DNA of 64,000 nucleotides from Tamarix chinensis (lineage: Eukaryota > Streptophyta > Magnoliopsida > Caryophyllales > Tamaricaceae): NCBI GenBank assembly GCA_030549775.1, contig CM060172.1:1975123-2039122 (forward strand), in the 5' to 3' direction. The translations under genes and the position numbers were made by a program. The notes under the pieces are model-generated. The model was not told where the DNA came from, searched no databases, and saw only the letters and a program-made list of their open reading frames with translations. How positions within the stretch are numbered: position 1 is the first letter of the stretch; the number at the start of each line of letters is the position of its first letter. This document shows, piece after piece, positions 12,401 to 23,330 of this stretch.

Positions 12401-13475
12401 TAAATTAAGTATTAAAATGAAAATGATTTGAAATGATATACATTGATGTTATTGGGTATTTATTTTAATAATATTTCTTAAAAACAATATTGTAAATTGT
12501 GATGAAAGGTAAGGATGATTTTCAACTTCACAAAAAGTGTTTGGTTACATTATAGCTGAAATGAATGATCAAGATAAAAATAATGTGGTTGATTGTCTGG
12601 CAATTTGCCATGCTACTTTATTTAATTATCGTTTTCTTATGTATTAGTGGTGCCGAGATTGGGAGATTTGTCACCATGTTGCGTAATCCTTCTCCAGTGT
12701 TGAAGGCCTGTGCTGCATTTGCTCTTCTGCAGGTAAACTATGCACTTGTTGCTCATGTTTCATTTGTGAGCATCCATTATTGGAGGGCCGGCCCTGATTT
12801 TTTTGTGGCTATAGGCGAAGCAAAAAAATTCAAGCCCCCTTCTATAACGGTAATAATAATAAAGACAAAAAAGGAATAATAAGATATAACTCTTATCATT
12901 TGGAGCTCGATGCCATATGCAACTAAGAAGCAACGGACTTTTTATTAAATCTTCAAAGTAACCAAAAAGGTGTGTTGAGGGGGATTGATCCCACAACCTA
13001 CATCCCTATAGTATAAGCAAGCTTAAGGTGCCGCTCAGCCAGTTGGACAACAAATTTCATCTGTCCAGTTGGGGGCCTAGATGTGGGCGTAGGATTGCGA
13101 TACCCAAGGCATGAAGTACACTATTTCTGTCTTGGTAAGTTTCAAGATGATGCATATAGCTTTTGTTCGCTGATGAGATGCCGTCTCATAGCGAGTAATA
13201 ATTTCATACTTCTTGGCTTAGATTATTCTTATCACTAAGTTATGTAGGGTTTTTATTCATTTTGCATCACTTGTATTTACTTTATACTTGGTTCTTGATT
13301 GCAGTTTACAATACCGGCTGGCCGCCATTCAACACACCATGCAATCCTTCTGCAGAATGCTGGAGCGACACGTGTTTTGCGATCTGCTGCTGCAGCGGCA
13401 ACTGCCCCACTTCAAGCAAAAATATTTTCTAGAATTGTACTTCGCAATTTGGAACACCACCAGACTTTAGCTTGA
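478..13475 (+). CDS. ARABIDILLO armadillo-repeat (F-box/ARM) protein, C-terminal 217 residues, four exons
   Basis: Exons are 478-653, 1494-1715, 12648-12732 and 13305-13475 (stop TGA); every junction is GT..AG and the reading frame stays open throughout. The peptide reads DVHETAAGALWNLAFNPGN, then a block with LDGA and MALKHIE, then HLRCSGAEIGRFVTMLRN, and ends in RNLEHHQTLA. This is the C-terminal ARM-repeat part of plant ARABIDILLO proteins (about 900 residues in full), nuclear F-box/armadillo regulators that promote lateral root branching in Arabidopsis. The N-terminus and F-box lie outside the window. Exon phases (2, 2, 0) match across all introns. The odd point is the second visible intron, 10,932 bp (1716-12647), which has taken up a LINE, a long LTR and two hAT-like elements while splice sites and exons stay intact. 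Assignment to the family is firm; the exact paralogue is not determined, so no symbol is given. Confidence 0.93.
654..1493 (+). other. ARABIDILLO intron, 840 bp
   Basis: It begins GTCAGT and ends in a T-rich tract with CAG at 1491-1493. I see no repeat or RNA gene inside it. Confidence 0.8.
3498..4056 (+). mobile_element. Module nested in the LINE: inverted RT fragment plus GAGCTCG-rich, MITE-like sequence
   Basis: Within the minus-strand LINE, 3547-3744 encodes on the plus strand the beginning of a LINE reverse transcriptase (GPIACCNVVHKILPKVLTSR, then VSVKDRSL). To its right, 3805-4040 is dense in GAGCTC, GCTCGAGCTCGG and GCTCGTTTA words, a composition typical of certain plant MITE-like repeats. 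The module may be bounded by short inverted ends, TAGGGCAGT at 3498 and ACTGCCCTA ending at 4056. The flanking 8-mers do not match, so this may be an inversion plus a separate insertion rather than one element. Confidence 0.45.
3667..3804 (+). repeat. Two-copy 69-bp tandem duplication in the inverted RT fragment
   Basis: Copies 3667-3735 and 3736-3804 start with AGCTCA and share AAGTGGTTTCTGTTAAGG and GACAGATCACTGTGCAATAA; they differ at only a few sites, so the duplication is younger than most of the LINE decay. Confidence 0.9.
6709..8108. mobile_element. Non-autonomous hAT-like DNA transposon, copy 1 (1,400 bp)
   Basis: The ends are a perfect 18-bp inverted repeat: CATGCAATTAAATCGCGG at 6709 and its complement ending at 8108. 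The 8-bp duplication GTCACTAG flanks it exactly (6701-6708 and 8109-8116), which fits the hAT superfamily. The left subterminal zone (6720-6895) is a cluster of AAATCGG/CGATTTA words; the right zone (8000-8100) is a CGCGAC array. Between them lie a GC-rich block (about 7040-7440) and an AT-rich block. No transposase is visible; the open frames in the GC-rich block (for example 7026-7418, minus) match no family I recognise. Confidence 0.88.
8048..8096. repeat. CGCGAC hexamer array at the end of hAT-like copy 1
   Basis: About eight near-perfect CGCGAC units (one CGCGAA variant) lie just inside the right terminal repeat. An array of the complementary unit GCGGTC occupies the left end of copy 2 at 9757-9802. 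Confidence 0.9.
10091..11119. repeat. Internal direct duplication of about 210 bp, period 820, within hAT-like copy 2
   Basis: 10091-10300 and 10911-11119 both begin TGTAGCATATGAAAATTAG and run in parallel through ATAGCATAAGTTAA and TAGTAGCATAATTTAA to ACTAAATTAC. They are roughly 88-90% alike by eye. Copy 1 lacks the second block, so the duplication helps explain the greater length of copy 2. Confidence 0.85.
11241..11450 (+). repeat. GC-rich tandem repeats in the core of hAT-like copy 2
   Basis: Two copies of a unit of about 47 bp (CTCGAGTGCTCGAGCAGCTC followed by GA(C/T)TCTTCCGG) lie at about 11241-11339. Two copies of a second unit of about 44 bp (CTCGTCGTCTGC(T/C)GCTCGC and so on) lie at about 11362-11450. 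The open frames here (11208-11432 minus, 11242-11487 plus) are products of the repeats and match no family I know. Confidence 0.7.
11731..12647 (+). other. Remainder of the large ARABIDILLO intron
   Basis: Ordinary AT-rich intron sequence runs up to the 3' splice site TATTAG at 12642-12647. A short minus-strand open stretch (11731-11985) has a coding-like look (KPKGGQGPRK), but I cannot assign it. Confidence 0.6.
12785..13076 (-). mobile_element. tRNA-like/SINE remnant within a composite repeat in the last ARABIDILLO intron
   Basis: On the minus strand, TGGCTGAGCGGC (complement of 13032-13043) fits the A box of RNA polymerase III promoters. About 50 bp further along, GGGATCAATCCC (complement of 12981-12992) resembles a degenerate B-box region, spacing seen in tRNA-derived SINEs. 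The left part starts GGGCCGGCCC (12786-12795), a word common at the edge of a dispersed plant repeat. The acceptor stem cannot be folded, so this is not a working tRNA gene. Confidence 0.45.
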
Positions 13476-14000
13476 GGGCGAATTAACGATTTTATATCTA
13501 ACCAGCTTATAACAGGACTATAGAAGTGATCCGTAGCAAAGTAGAAGTGTGAAATGGTGCCCTCACCCTCAATGGTGAATCTTCTTCACTATATTTTCAG
13601 GGTCTTAGTCAATAGGGTGTGCTATTTTTCAGTTTCCTTGCCCAAAATTCTCCATCTAGTTACCATATAGACTCCAAGTTGTAGCCAAGATCATGAAAAC
13701 TTGTTCCAGGATATATCCTCTCCTTTTCTGTACAACTTCCCTCTTTCCCTTGTCTATTTCTTAGTCTGTCATTTTGTATTTATTGATACAAAAGTTTGCG
13801 TAATCCTATGTATTGGTGCCAAAATGGTCGATTAATTTTCCCTAGATGGGCAATAATGAGTCAGAATGATCTGAAATCATAATTTGCTGACCTCATAATT
13901 GAAACTGGTATATATTATGCCCGGTTGATAAAATCTTAAATTGCCATTGTTTACATTCAACATAGTTTATATATGTATTTTTTCGGTAATTAAGTAAATG
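13476..14000 (+). other. 3' UTR and downstream flank of the ARABIDILLO gene
   Basis: Sequence after the TGA stop remains less AT-rich than the DNA beyond 14,000 and contains T-rich and TTGTATTTATTGA-type elements near 13,780, plausible for plant polyadenylation. The exact cleavage site cannot be placed. Confidence 0.45.
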
Positions 14001-17000
14001 TTTATTATCGAGAATGATATTTGCAATCACAATTGACAACTTGATGACTAATGTGACAATACTCAGTCTTAAAGAGAACTAGTTAAAATGCAATTGAATA
14101 GTTAAATGGGGTTGTTAAAATGTTATTGTTTGTTTCAATTGAGATGTAAATTTTGAACTCGTGGTTGTAACTTGTAATTGACAATTTTAGCTTAAAATTA
14201 GCCAAGTCTCTAGATTTTATAAATGTCTAATAGAAAAAGTTTATAAGGAGCTCATTATATAGGCATATATTTATTGTAGCTGAGGAGAGGAGTTTTACAC
14301 AAAATGAGAAGGGAGTTAAAGTATTTTTTCCATTTTCATTATTGAAAATCTTTATTTAAAACAAATATTTGGTGATATTAAAGATTAAATATAGTGTTAC
14401 TATCATATCTAATGTAAATAATACACTATCGATACTTATGTTGAATACATGGCTAAAAGTAGTTTTATAAGTCTAGAAATAGACAACAAAAAGAGAGTAA
14501 GACTAGAATAATAAATGTAAACACTAGAACTAGGAGTGCTCATAATAAGATATCAATAGTCATTAGATCAAATATCCTCTCTCCATCCCTTAGACTAGAT
14601 TTTTAAAAATATGGATTGAATATTGGATATATCTAACTCATATAAAAATATTATTTTACCAATTTTAATAACTTTTATAAGAGACTTTTGAAAATTAAAA
14701 TTCTATACTGGTTAATATTCATATGTTTTCATCTTCTAAAATAACTATTAAAATATCATTATTAAAGTTTGAATTATAAAAATAAATAAAACTTAGCATT
14801 TTTGCATATATATTGTTGAACTAATCAACCAAATACATGATATTTTTGCATATCGAATATTTCGATATAAAATTGGTTTTTCTGAAGGTTGGATACGTTT
14901 TTGACGAAAATTGTATTGAATATCCTAAATGTTAGATCAAATTTTTTAGATACTAGATTGAATTTTTGGATTATGATTTTTTTGCACAGCCCTAGTAAAC
15001 ATTGATATGGTGTACAAAATACCTATTTATACCCCATCCAAAATATTATTTTGCTAAAGCCTACATCCCAACATAGACATCACCAAAAAAAAAATGTATA
15101 CAACATCTAAAAAAGAAGAAAATCATAACACTAGTACAGTCATCTTACCAAGTAAACATAAGCTACCAAAAAGAATAATATGCTCACTCATAAAGCATAT
15201 AAGAAATTCCTTAAAGCTAAATAACATAAGAAATTTTATAACATATGAATACATAAAAGAACATGCTATTATAAGAAAACATGATTATATTCAATTGCCA
15301 ACAATTATTTACACTTTTCATACTATTTATTACCATTCTTACTATTCACTTATTTTCATACAATTCTTCCCTAGAAGTTTGCATAATCACTTATTAATTA
15401 ATTCTACCAAAAGATATGATATCGCACATTCCATTTCACATTCTTAATCATTTTATTATATATGATATCACTAACAACTAGGGTACGAGTCGCACAATGA
15501 CTAAGGAGCCCACATCCAAAACATCGGGGCTAAATAAACCATATCTAATGCTTGGTGGTTAAGAAAACCATATCCAAAAATCTATAGCTAAGGATAAAAA
15601 AAACCATAGAACTACCTACTAAGGCAACCATGAAACCACCGAGGACACCCCTAACCTTACGTATCAATACCGTTATAGCACATGTAGGCCAACTATAAAG
15701 TAGAGAGGGGCCTACCAAATGCACTATTGGTGCAACACATATGAAATAATAGGTAATACATCTACTACAAAAGCCTCCCTTAGAGGCTATCCCAAGGATA
15801 CTCAAGGTGGAACCACCGGCTAAAATGTAGTCAACATAACTCAACAAAAGTAGACTAAAACCACCAAATAACCAATAATTAACACAAATCATCATAATTC
15901 ATTTTTTTTCGCTTATAACTTGTATCACTCCAAATCCTAGATATATTAGATTATTTCATCACAAATTACGGTCTTAAACCATTTTAAAAAACAATTATAT
16001 TCACAAAAAACTACTTATGATGACAAGAAATGTCAAATTTTACCTTGAATCAATATGGAAGAAACTAAAAAATATTATTCAAGCTTGACCACTATTAGTA
16101 TCAATTGTAATTCATGCTCGATTGTTATTCCAAAGGTCAAGGTTCATGGGAATGGTTAATGGTCAACCATTAAATTCTAAGATATTGCTAGTTAGGCCTT
16201 TAGATTTTTATTTATTTTATTTTTTATCATGTTAACCCTAATCTCAAATAAACTTAGAAAATATCAAATAAATACTAAACAATTGCCAAAAATCATGAAA
16301 TTTTATCTAAGCATGCTTAATACAATTATAAATCATCAAAATTCATAAATCAGCAAAACAAGATCAATAATATGAGAAAAGACCATTATACCCCTAAAGG
16401 GTCCTAAATCGTCATTTAGCTCTAAAACATGCCATTTTTAGAATTAAATCCCAAAAATTTTATAATTAGCAAGCAAATGACGATAAACACAATGAAATGT
16501 GTATAAATAAGAAAAATGCATCCATCAAGTACTTTTACCAAAATACCTAGTAAATCTAATGGAAGAATGTTAAAATTAGAAACAATAATAGGGTATCAAA
16601 AAAGCCATGGGCTGACAACATCACAATAATGAACAAAAATGTTCATTTCAACCAAAACCACAACAACCACCACAAAATTCAATCTACTTTTATTCTAATT
16701 ATGTTTAACTAATTTCCAAAGATCCTAAACAAGCTAAAGATTGTCCTCCTTCAAGAACAAAACCTTCTCTTGAAATCCTTAGTCAAAAACACCTAAAATA
16801 TACCAAAAAAAGAGAAAAAAACAAGAAAAAAAAAGAAAAAGAAAGAAAATTAGTGGAAAAAATGATGCAAAATAGTGCATTATTCTTGAGAGAAGAAGAA
16901 GATGATGAATAATAAAGGTGGGAAGAAAGTTTGGTTAAATTTAGGACATTTAGGTAGATATTTGTGATAAAGTAAGGAAAATAGTAGAAAAAAGAAGGAG

Positions 17001-18128
17001 AACATAGTGGGGGATTGATTTGATGGATTTAGCACTAACAGTTATTTAGGCGTTGATATTGGCACTAAAATTTCTTTATTTAAATTTAATGGAAGGTTAG
17101 GATTGATTTGGTGAATTTTAGATAAAATTAGAAGATGATAGAATGTGTTTTGGTACTCAAATATGCGTGAAATTGATGGAGTTTATTTGAAGATACTAAC
17201 AAAAGTTATAATTCATTTTATCTTAATCATGTTAAATATAATTATTCCTAAAGTTTTTCTAATTTTTGATAGCTAGAAATCTTATTTTAGGGCTTGAAAC
17301 ACCATAATCGTGAAATGAGATGATGCATATTGTTTTTCATCAAAATATTCATTTATCAAATTAAATATGATTAGGAAACTCAAAAAATTCAAATAATTTA
17401 AATAAGGACAAATTAGAATGATCTAAAAGAATTCTGATGGCTAAAATTATCTTGATAGTGAAGTAAAAACTATAACAAATGTTAATAGTTTTGAAACAAA
17501 TTTTAAAAAAAAAAAACATAACAAAAGTTTTTAAAACCTTAAAAGCATTTAATAAATATCATTTAAAAAATAATATCATAGTAATAATATTGAACAATTT
17601 TTATAAAATTTGCGTATTATAACCTAAAAAAGGGTAATAAAATTAATATACAAATACCTTTTGATTTAATGATGGTACAAACTCCTTTCTTCTTGAAAAT
17701 AGACCAGTAGAAGAGGTGGAATGGTTAAACATCAATGAATTAGAGAAGCTAAGTGAAGGAGGCAAGAAAAGGTAGAATGACATGAAAAAAAGGATGACAC
17801 TTAGGGTTGTAAAAAGACCAGTACCTACAGCTAAGAAAGAAAAGGAAACACGGGTCATGCGTTGGGTTGGCTTAAACAAGTTAATGTTTTAAGTTTTAAA
17901 TAGATTTTGAAATAGAAAATCTATTTTCATTTATTATTTGGGGGAAACATTTAGGTAATACCTCTACGAGCCCAATGGATAATAAGATGGGTTCAATGTT
18001 ACCTAAAGTTAATATTGATATCAATAGATTTTGCAAATACTTACCATTAGCCTCTTACACAAACACCTAAAATATACTAATAATATCTTGTTAGAACTAC
18101 AACAATAAAAAAATTGGCTAGTTATTAA
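14001..18128. other. Intergenic AT-rich sequence with TE-like remnants
   Basis: No gene is seen. The stretch 15480-17900 has the style of the LTR families elsewhere in the window: CCACCGAGGACACC-type units near 15,640, an A-rich then GA-rich run at 16,800-16,990, and a minus-strand pyrimidine counterpart at 17,640-17,870. I could not find its termini. The open frames at 15094-15447, 15545-15895 and 17643-17879 show no recognisable domain. Confidence 0.5.
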
Positions 18129-20833
18129 ACAATTAAAATACCCCTAACTTAGTAGTGAAGAGTAGAGGCTTATTGAAATGCCCCGAAAATTTCTAATTTC
18201 ATAGATTATATTTAAATGAGGTTTTATTAGAAAAGTTATTTAAATAAATTATTTTTATTAAAATAAAAGGATATTTAACTAGGGAAATTCAAGAAGAAAT
18301 TTATAAGTATTTTTATTAGAAGAGAATTTGGGTAATTTAGCTAATTAAGCATTTTATTTTGAAAATTAATTAAATAAATTATTTTATTTAAAATAAGAAG
18401 GAGAAAATAGTTTCAAATTAATATAAATTTTATAAATAATTTAATTAGAGAAAATTAGGATGTTTTGCTAATTAAAAAGGAATTTATGGAAAATATTTTA
18501 AAAGTCCTAATTTAGCCTAAAAAGGGATTTAAATAATATTTTATTTAAATATTATCATTTTTAAATATTCCAAATATTCTAATTAATTTAATTAAGCCAA
18601 CCCACTATTTTTATTTATCCCTTTTTCCTTTTTTTCCTTTCCTTTTTCTTTTTCTTCTTCTTTTCTTTTTCTTTTCCTTCTTCTCCCCGAACTGGGCCAG
18701 CCCGGCGGCCCAGTTCCCTTTCTTTCTTCCTTCGGCCCAGCCCGTGCCGCGCGTCCTCCTTTCGCCCGCCCTCGCTGCGCCGCGTTCTTTTTATTTCCTC
18801 AAGAAAATGCCGCGTTGCGTTTAATTACTCTTCGACCCGCGCCGACCGCCCGGTCTCCCTCCCTTTTTCTTTCTTTCTTCCCCGCGAACCGGACCAGCCC
18901 CCCTCCTTTCTTCTTCCCCCTTCGCGCCTGCCAGCCCCGACGCCGCCCTGCACCTGCAACTCCCAGCCCGATATTGGCGGCGACGGCTACGCGGAGCTTG
19001 ACCGACCGATGCACCCTTCTTTTCCTTCCTCTTGACTCGCACATTGACTTGGAACGATCAATTATCCTCAACTCTCGCTCGTTCCTTCTCTTTTGGCTCG
19101 CAAAGTTTCGGCCCTGACCCAAATGTTCGACGGTCGATTCCTGCCACCGGCCACCAAAACCCTATCACCCAAACCCATCCTGCCGACCTCCAAAACCTAA
19201 TAACCCATCTAAAATCTATATATAGCCTGGTTGTGAGTGTGGTCGAGACTTCTTCCTTCCGAAACCCTAAGTCAGAATCGCCCACCACCGTGACTTCAGA
19301 CGCATATTCTGACGCCGATAGCCAACCTCAACGCCACCACCACATCTCAAATTCTTCGTTGCAATTCCCTCTAGCTAACCATACAATTTTTAAACTTCGA
19401 TTCTTCTTGCACGGGCGTCCATAACCGTGCAAAGTTTGCTTCTCATCTCGCCCAAAATCTTGACCCCGAGACCTTAAACCACCGCCCGCCGCCACATACG
19501 CCGCTTCTGCCACCCTATAAACCACTCAAAATCTTCTACTAAGTATCCTCCACCGAACCATAAGCTTAGTTTATTTTTCTCCTTACCCCTTCCCTCTTTT
19601 TCTTCATTTTTACCTCTCTTATATCCATTTTCCGGCCACCTCCGGGAACCACCGTCGGTGCCACCAATACCCTCCAACTCAAGGTGAAACCCTAGAACTT
19701 TTAAATACTTACTTTCGATTTATTAATAATCATTATGCTTTTATTCTAATTTTTAATGCTAATTCGAGTTTAATTATTATTATTATAATTATTATTATTG
19801 TTGTTATCAACTGTATTTTAAATTCTAAATTTGGTTGACAGGTCTGGGAGTATTATTGAGTAAGATAAATTATTATTCTCGAATTTTGCCTATTTAATGT
19901 AATTATTACATGTTTAATAATATTATTAATAATATAATTAATATTATTATTGTTAGTATAATTAGTTATTTGATACTGCAATTATTTCAGGAGAATTAGA
20001 AACCTAAAATTTTAATTAAGTCTCGTAGCTTTGCCTTTTATTATTATTTTTAGCATTTTTAACATTATTACTAATTATCTTATTATTATTAACCATATTA
20101 ACTTTATATAATAAGTATATGTATAATATTAATATCTTTTTACATTTCAAATAGTATTATCATTAAATGGGGAGGTTTCGAAATCCACTTTGTAAATTTA
20201 AGGCTTAGATTATTATTATTAAGTTTTCTATTAATATTACTACTATTAGTAATAATTTGTTATTATTAAAATTATTATTATAATAAATATTATTATTATT
20301 ATTACCTTTACTAAATTTATTTCGGTAAAGGGTAGAAACCCTTATATCACCTTTTTACTTTAAATTATAATAGTATGTACTAATGTTTTAGTGGTTTTGG
20401 GCATAATTAATTAAGAATCAAGACTTAAGATAAATTAGAAACTAATAGTAGTATAGGAAGGAAGCTAATCCTAGTATTTCTTCCCCATAATAGGTGAGCC
20501 CAGTCAAACCCCTCAAGTGGAATAGGAGCGTGCACCAAGACCGGTGTCGTTTTAGGTAAGGAGTGCTAAGGCCTTTTATGTGCTTATGTGTATTATGTGT
20601 TTCGCATGTTATGTATCTATGTTTATTATAATTAAATATTTTATATGTGGTATGACTTGGAGTTGAAGTATGTTGTGCATGGTATGTGTATTAATTATGT
20701 ATGATGATATGTGTTGTGTATGTGAGGACGTCGATGTGGTTTGTGTGAGAGGAAGGATGAAAAAGGAGGATGGGGAAAGAAGTTGACTAAGGGAAGTGAG
20801 TTGACCTAATTTTATGGTTTTATAAGGAATAAT

Positions 20834-21260
20834 CTAGTTTATGATGCTATTTGGGAGAATTTAAGTTATGATATTATATGGGAGAGTTTAATTTATGATT
20901 GATTGAGAGAATTAAATTATGGTTTGTTTGGGAGAATTTAGTTTATGATGTTATTTGGGAGAATGTAATTTATAATATTATATGGGAGAATTTAAGTTAT
21001 GATTTGATTGGGAGAGTTAATTTATAATTTATTTGGGAGAATTTAGTTTACGATGTTATTTGGGAGAATGTAATTTATAATATTATATGGGAGAATTTAA
21101 GTTATGATTTGATTGGGAGAGTTAATTTATAATTTGTTTGGGAGAATCTAATTCATGATGTTATTTGGAAAAACGTAATTTATGATATTATATGGGGGAA
21201 TCTAATTTATGATTTGCTTGGGGAAATTCAATTTATAGTTTTCCTTGGGAGATTCTAATT
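20834..21260 (+). repeat. 105-bp higher-order tandem repeat in the solo LTR
   Basis: The word GATG(T/C)TATTTGG recurs at 20843, 20947, 21052 and 21157, a period of 104-105 bp. Each period contains about four sub-units of roughly 26 bp built on TGGGAGAATTTAAGTTATGA, which gives a two-level repeat. Confidence 0.85.
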
Positions 21261-21950
21261 TATGATTTTATGTGGAAGAATCTTTATGGCTTGAATTTAG
21301 GGTTTGGTATGGAAGAATCTTTACGGTTTGAATTTAGGGTTTGGAATGGGTGAATCTTTGATTTTGGTTGGATTGAATTTATGGTTTTGTATGACGGAAT
21401 CTAGGGTTTACCTGGTGGTATTAATGGATGTATGTTGGTATTAAGGTTTGTATGGTGGTAATTATAGTTGTTTGGTGGTATTAGGTCTACATGGTGGTAT
21501 TGATGGTTGAATGGCGGTATTAGGGTTTGCATGGTTGAATTTAGGGTTTCACGTGGAATTTTAGGGTTGCATGAAAAAGGTTCGAAGGTTTGCATGGAAA
21601 GATTAGTGTTTGCATGGAAGTGAAATTACGTGTGAAAAGTTAATTTGGGATGTAAGGAAGGTAATGTAAGTGTTGATTTGGTGTTTGAGCATTTGGGATG
21701 GAAAATAGCACGTGGAGCAAATTAAGGGTACGGAGGACACTGAATTAGGGTTTGGAGTGGTTAACTATGGATTTTGAGGCTACTTAGAGTTTTGGGTTAT
21801 CACGTGTATTTGGTAATTAAAGTGTAATTATGGAATTTTATGATTTGTGATGTGTGGTGATTTATGCATGTATGGTGAAAGCTTCTGCATAAGATACTTA
21901 AGACATTAATCATTTAAAGTGGAAGATTGTTGAGCCGAGTCCAGACCGAT

Positions 21951-22280
21951 CCACCGGTCAGAAATAGTGGTTAGGACATGATGTCCTATGTGTAACCGAT
22001 CCACCGGTAATAATAGTGGTGAGGACTTTGTCCCGCAAGTGACCGGCCCACCGACAATAATAGTGGGGTGACTCAAGCTTAACAAATATAAACCAGAGTT
22101 TGCCAACGTTTAAAAGATACTAATTACTTATAGTGGAACACCATGTGAGTAGGAACCAGACCGATCCACCGGTCAGGAATAGTGGTGTGGAATTTGTCCC
22201 GCAAGTGACCGATCCACCGGCAAATAATAGTGGTGTGGACTTTGTCCCGCAAGTGACCGGCCCACCGGAAATAATAGTGG
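21951..22280 (+). repeat. Array of CCACCGG..AATAGTGG palindromic motifs in two triplets
   Basis: Six copies lie at about 21951, 22001, 22048, 22166, 22214 and 22262. Each is an imperfect palindrome opening with CCACCG and closing with AATAGTGG. They form two triplets 215 bp apart with matching spacers (TTTGTCCCGCAAGTGACCGG). The complement of the same motif recurs in the LTRs at 40,990-41,420 and 63,700-64,000. Confidence 0.85.
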
Positions 22281-23189
22281 GGTGTTCCTGTACTTACATG
22301 GATTGATAAAAGACATGGTGTGTATCGACTTCTGATAAAAGATTAATTAAGTAATTAATCTGGATTATTGGGCCTTTGTACTTTTACCTGGTTGATCATA
22401 TGCATTTATGATTGTGTTCTTCTATTTTTATGCATGGCTTATGTGTTTATGTGTTGGCAATAGTGATCAAGTCACCTTACTCAGTACTGGACCCGTACTG
22501 ATACTACCTTGGTTGATGGGTCCTGTGATGATCCACTGATGGTGGGGAGCAGACCTCTTGTGCAGGTTTAAGATCAGATACTATTTTGGGGTGGCAGACC
22601 TGATTTGAGTGAGTAGGCAATCCGGAATTTGACCCATCGGGTTTTATCTTGTTTAAATGTATTTCTATTTGGAAGTTACAAGTATTATTAAACGTTTATG
22701 CGTACTCTGATTTTGTTGTATGATCTTTCGAATTCTTTTATGAATTTTTAATTTGAATTTAACGTAAATCTTTTCTTTAGCCTTAGCACTTGGTACTGGA
22801 ACGGTCGGAGAGAACCGGTCTGGTACTAAGTGTGGCGGTAACATTCCCAGAATTCACAGGTTTTAAGTGTTTCTATCTTAATTGCTTCCGTTTTAAAAAA
22901 AATAGTGAATTTTGGGATGTTACACTTATATAATTGATAAAACTACCTATATCAACAAGATATACATTCTTTTTGGAAAATCTATCATTAAAGAACTACA
23001 CAATTAAGTGTGTTTGATTTGGAATAATTTAAGGATGGGTAAATTCCTATAAAATTTTCTAACATGTGTGTGAGTCGATAAAAAAAACACGTTCAAAAGA
23101 ATACATGTTGACCTATGGGGTTAGTTTTAATCCCAATAGCACTCCATAGTAACTATTTATGGCTCTAGTGTGATTGAGGTGTTACACAA

Positions 23190-23201
23190 TGGTATTATAG
23201 C
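23190..23201 (+). other. Primer binding site of the TRIM-like element
   Basis: TGGTATTATAGC lies three bases after the 5' LTR end TGTTACA. It differs at two positions from TGGTATCAGAGC, the usual plant site complementary to initiator methionine tRNA. Confidence 0.7.
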
Positions 23202-23320
23202 AAAACTTCCAACTAAATTATGAACTTAGATGGTTCGGTCATTTGCCTAGAGGGACAATTCTTGTGATAGCTTGTAATAAGATAATCAAGTGTTTAAGAC
23301 GCAAAAAAAATGTGGTGTTC

Positions 23321-23330
23321 TTGAGAGGGG
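23321..23330 (+). other. Polypurine tract of the TRIM-like element
   Basis: TTGAGAGGGG directly precedes the TG start of the 3' LTR, the place where plus-strand priming occurs in LTR elements. Confidence 0.6.

Larger units (their letters stand above)
18174..22924 (+). mobile_element. Solo LTR of a long-LTR retrotransposon (family A), 4,751 bp
   Basis: It starts TGAAATGCCCCGAAAATTTC and ends GGGATGTTACA, with an exact 5-bp duplication CTTAT on both sides (18169-18173, 22925-22929). There is no internal coding region or second LTR, so it is a solo LTR left by recombination. The terminal word and great length suggest a Ty3/gypsy chromovirus-like source, which is inference. It contains AT-rich sequence, a pyrimidine/GC-rich zone (18600-19700), a 105-bp-period repeat (20834-21260) and arrays of a CCAC...GTGG palindrome (21951-22280). 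The complement of its last 150 bp matches the start of the LTR at 62,994 (CCGCCACACTTAGTACCAGA). Confidence 0.9.

Noticed and set aside
18799..19677. Several overlapping open frames on both strands in the GC-rich zone of the solo LTR
   Set aside because: Frames overlap on both strands, are basic and low in complexity, and lie inside an LTR with clear boundaries.
21951..22280. Regularly spaced palindromes that might suggest a CRISPR-like array
   Set aside because: The genome is that of a plant, the spacers are also repeated and the array is internal to a solo LTR.
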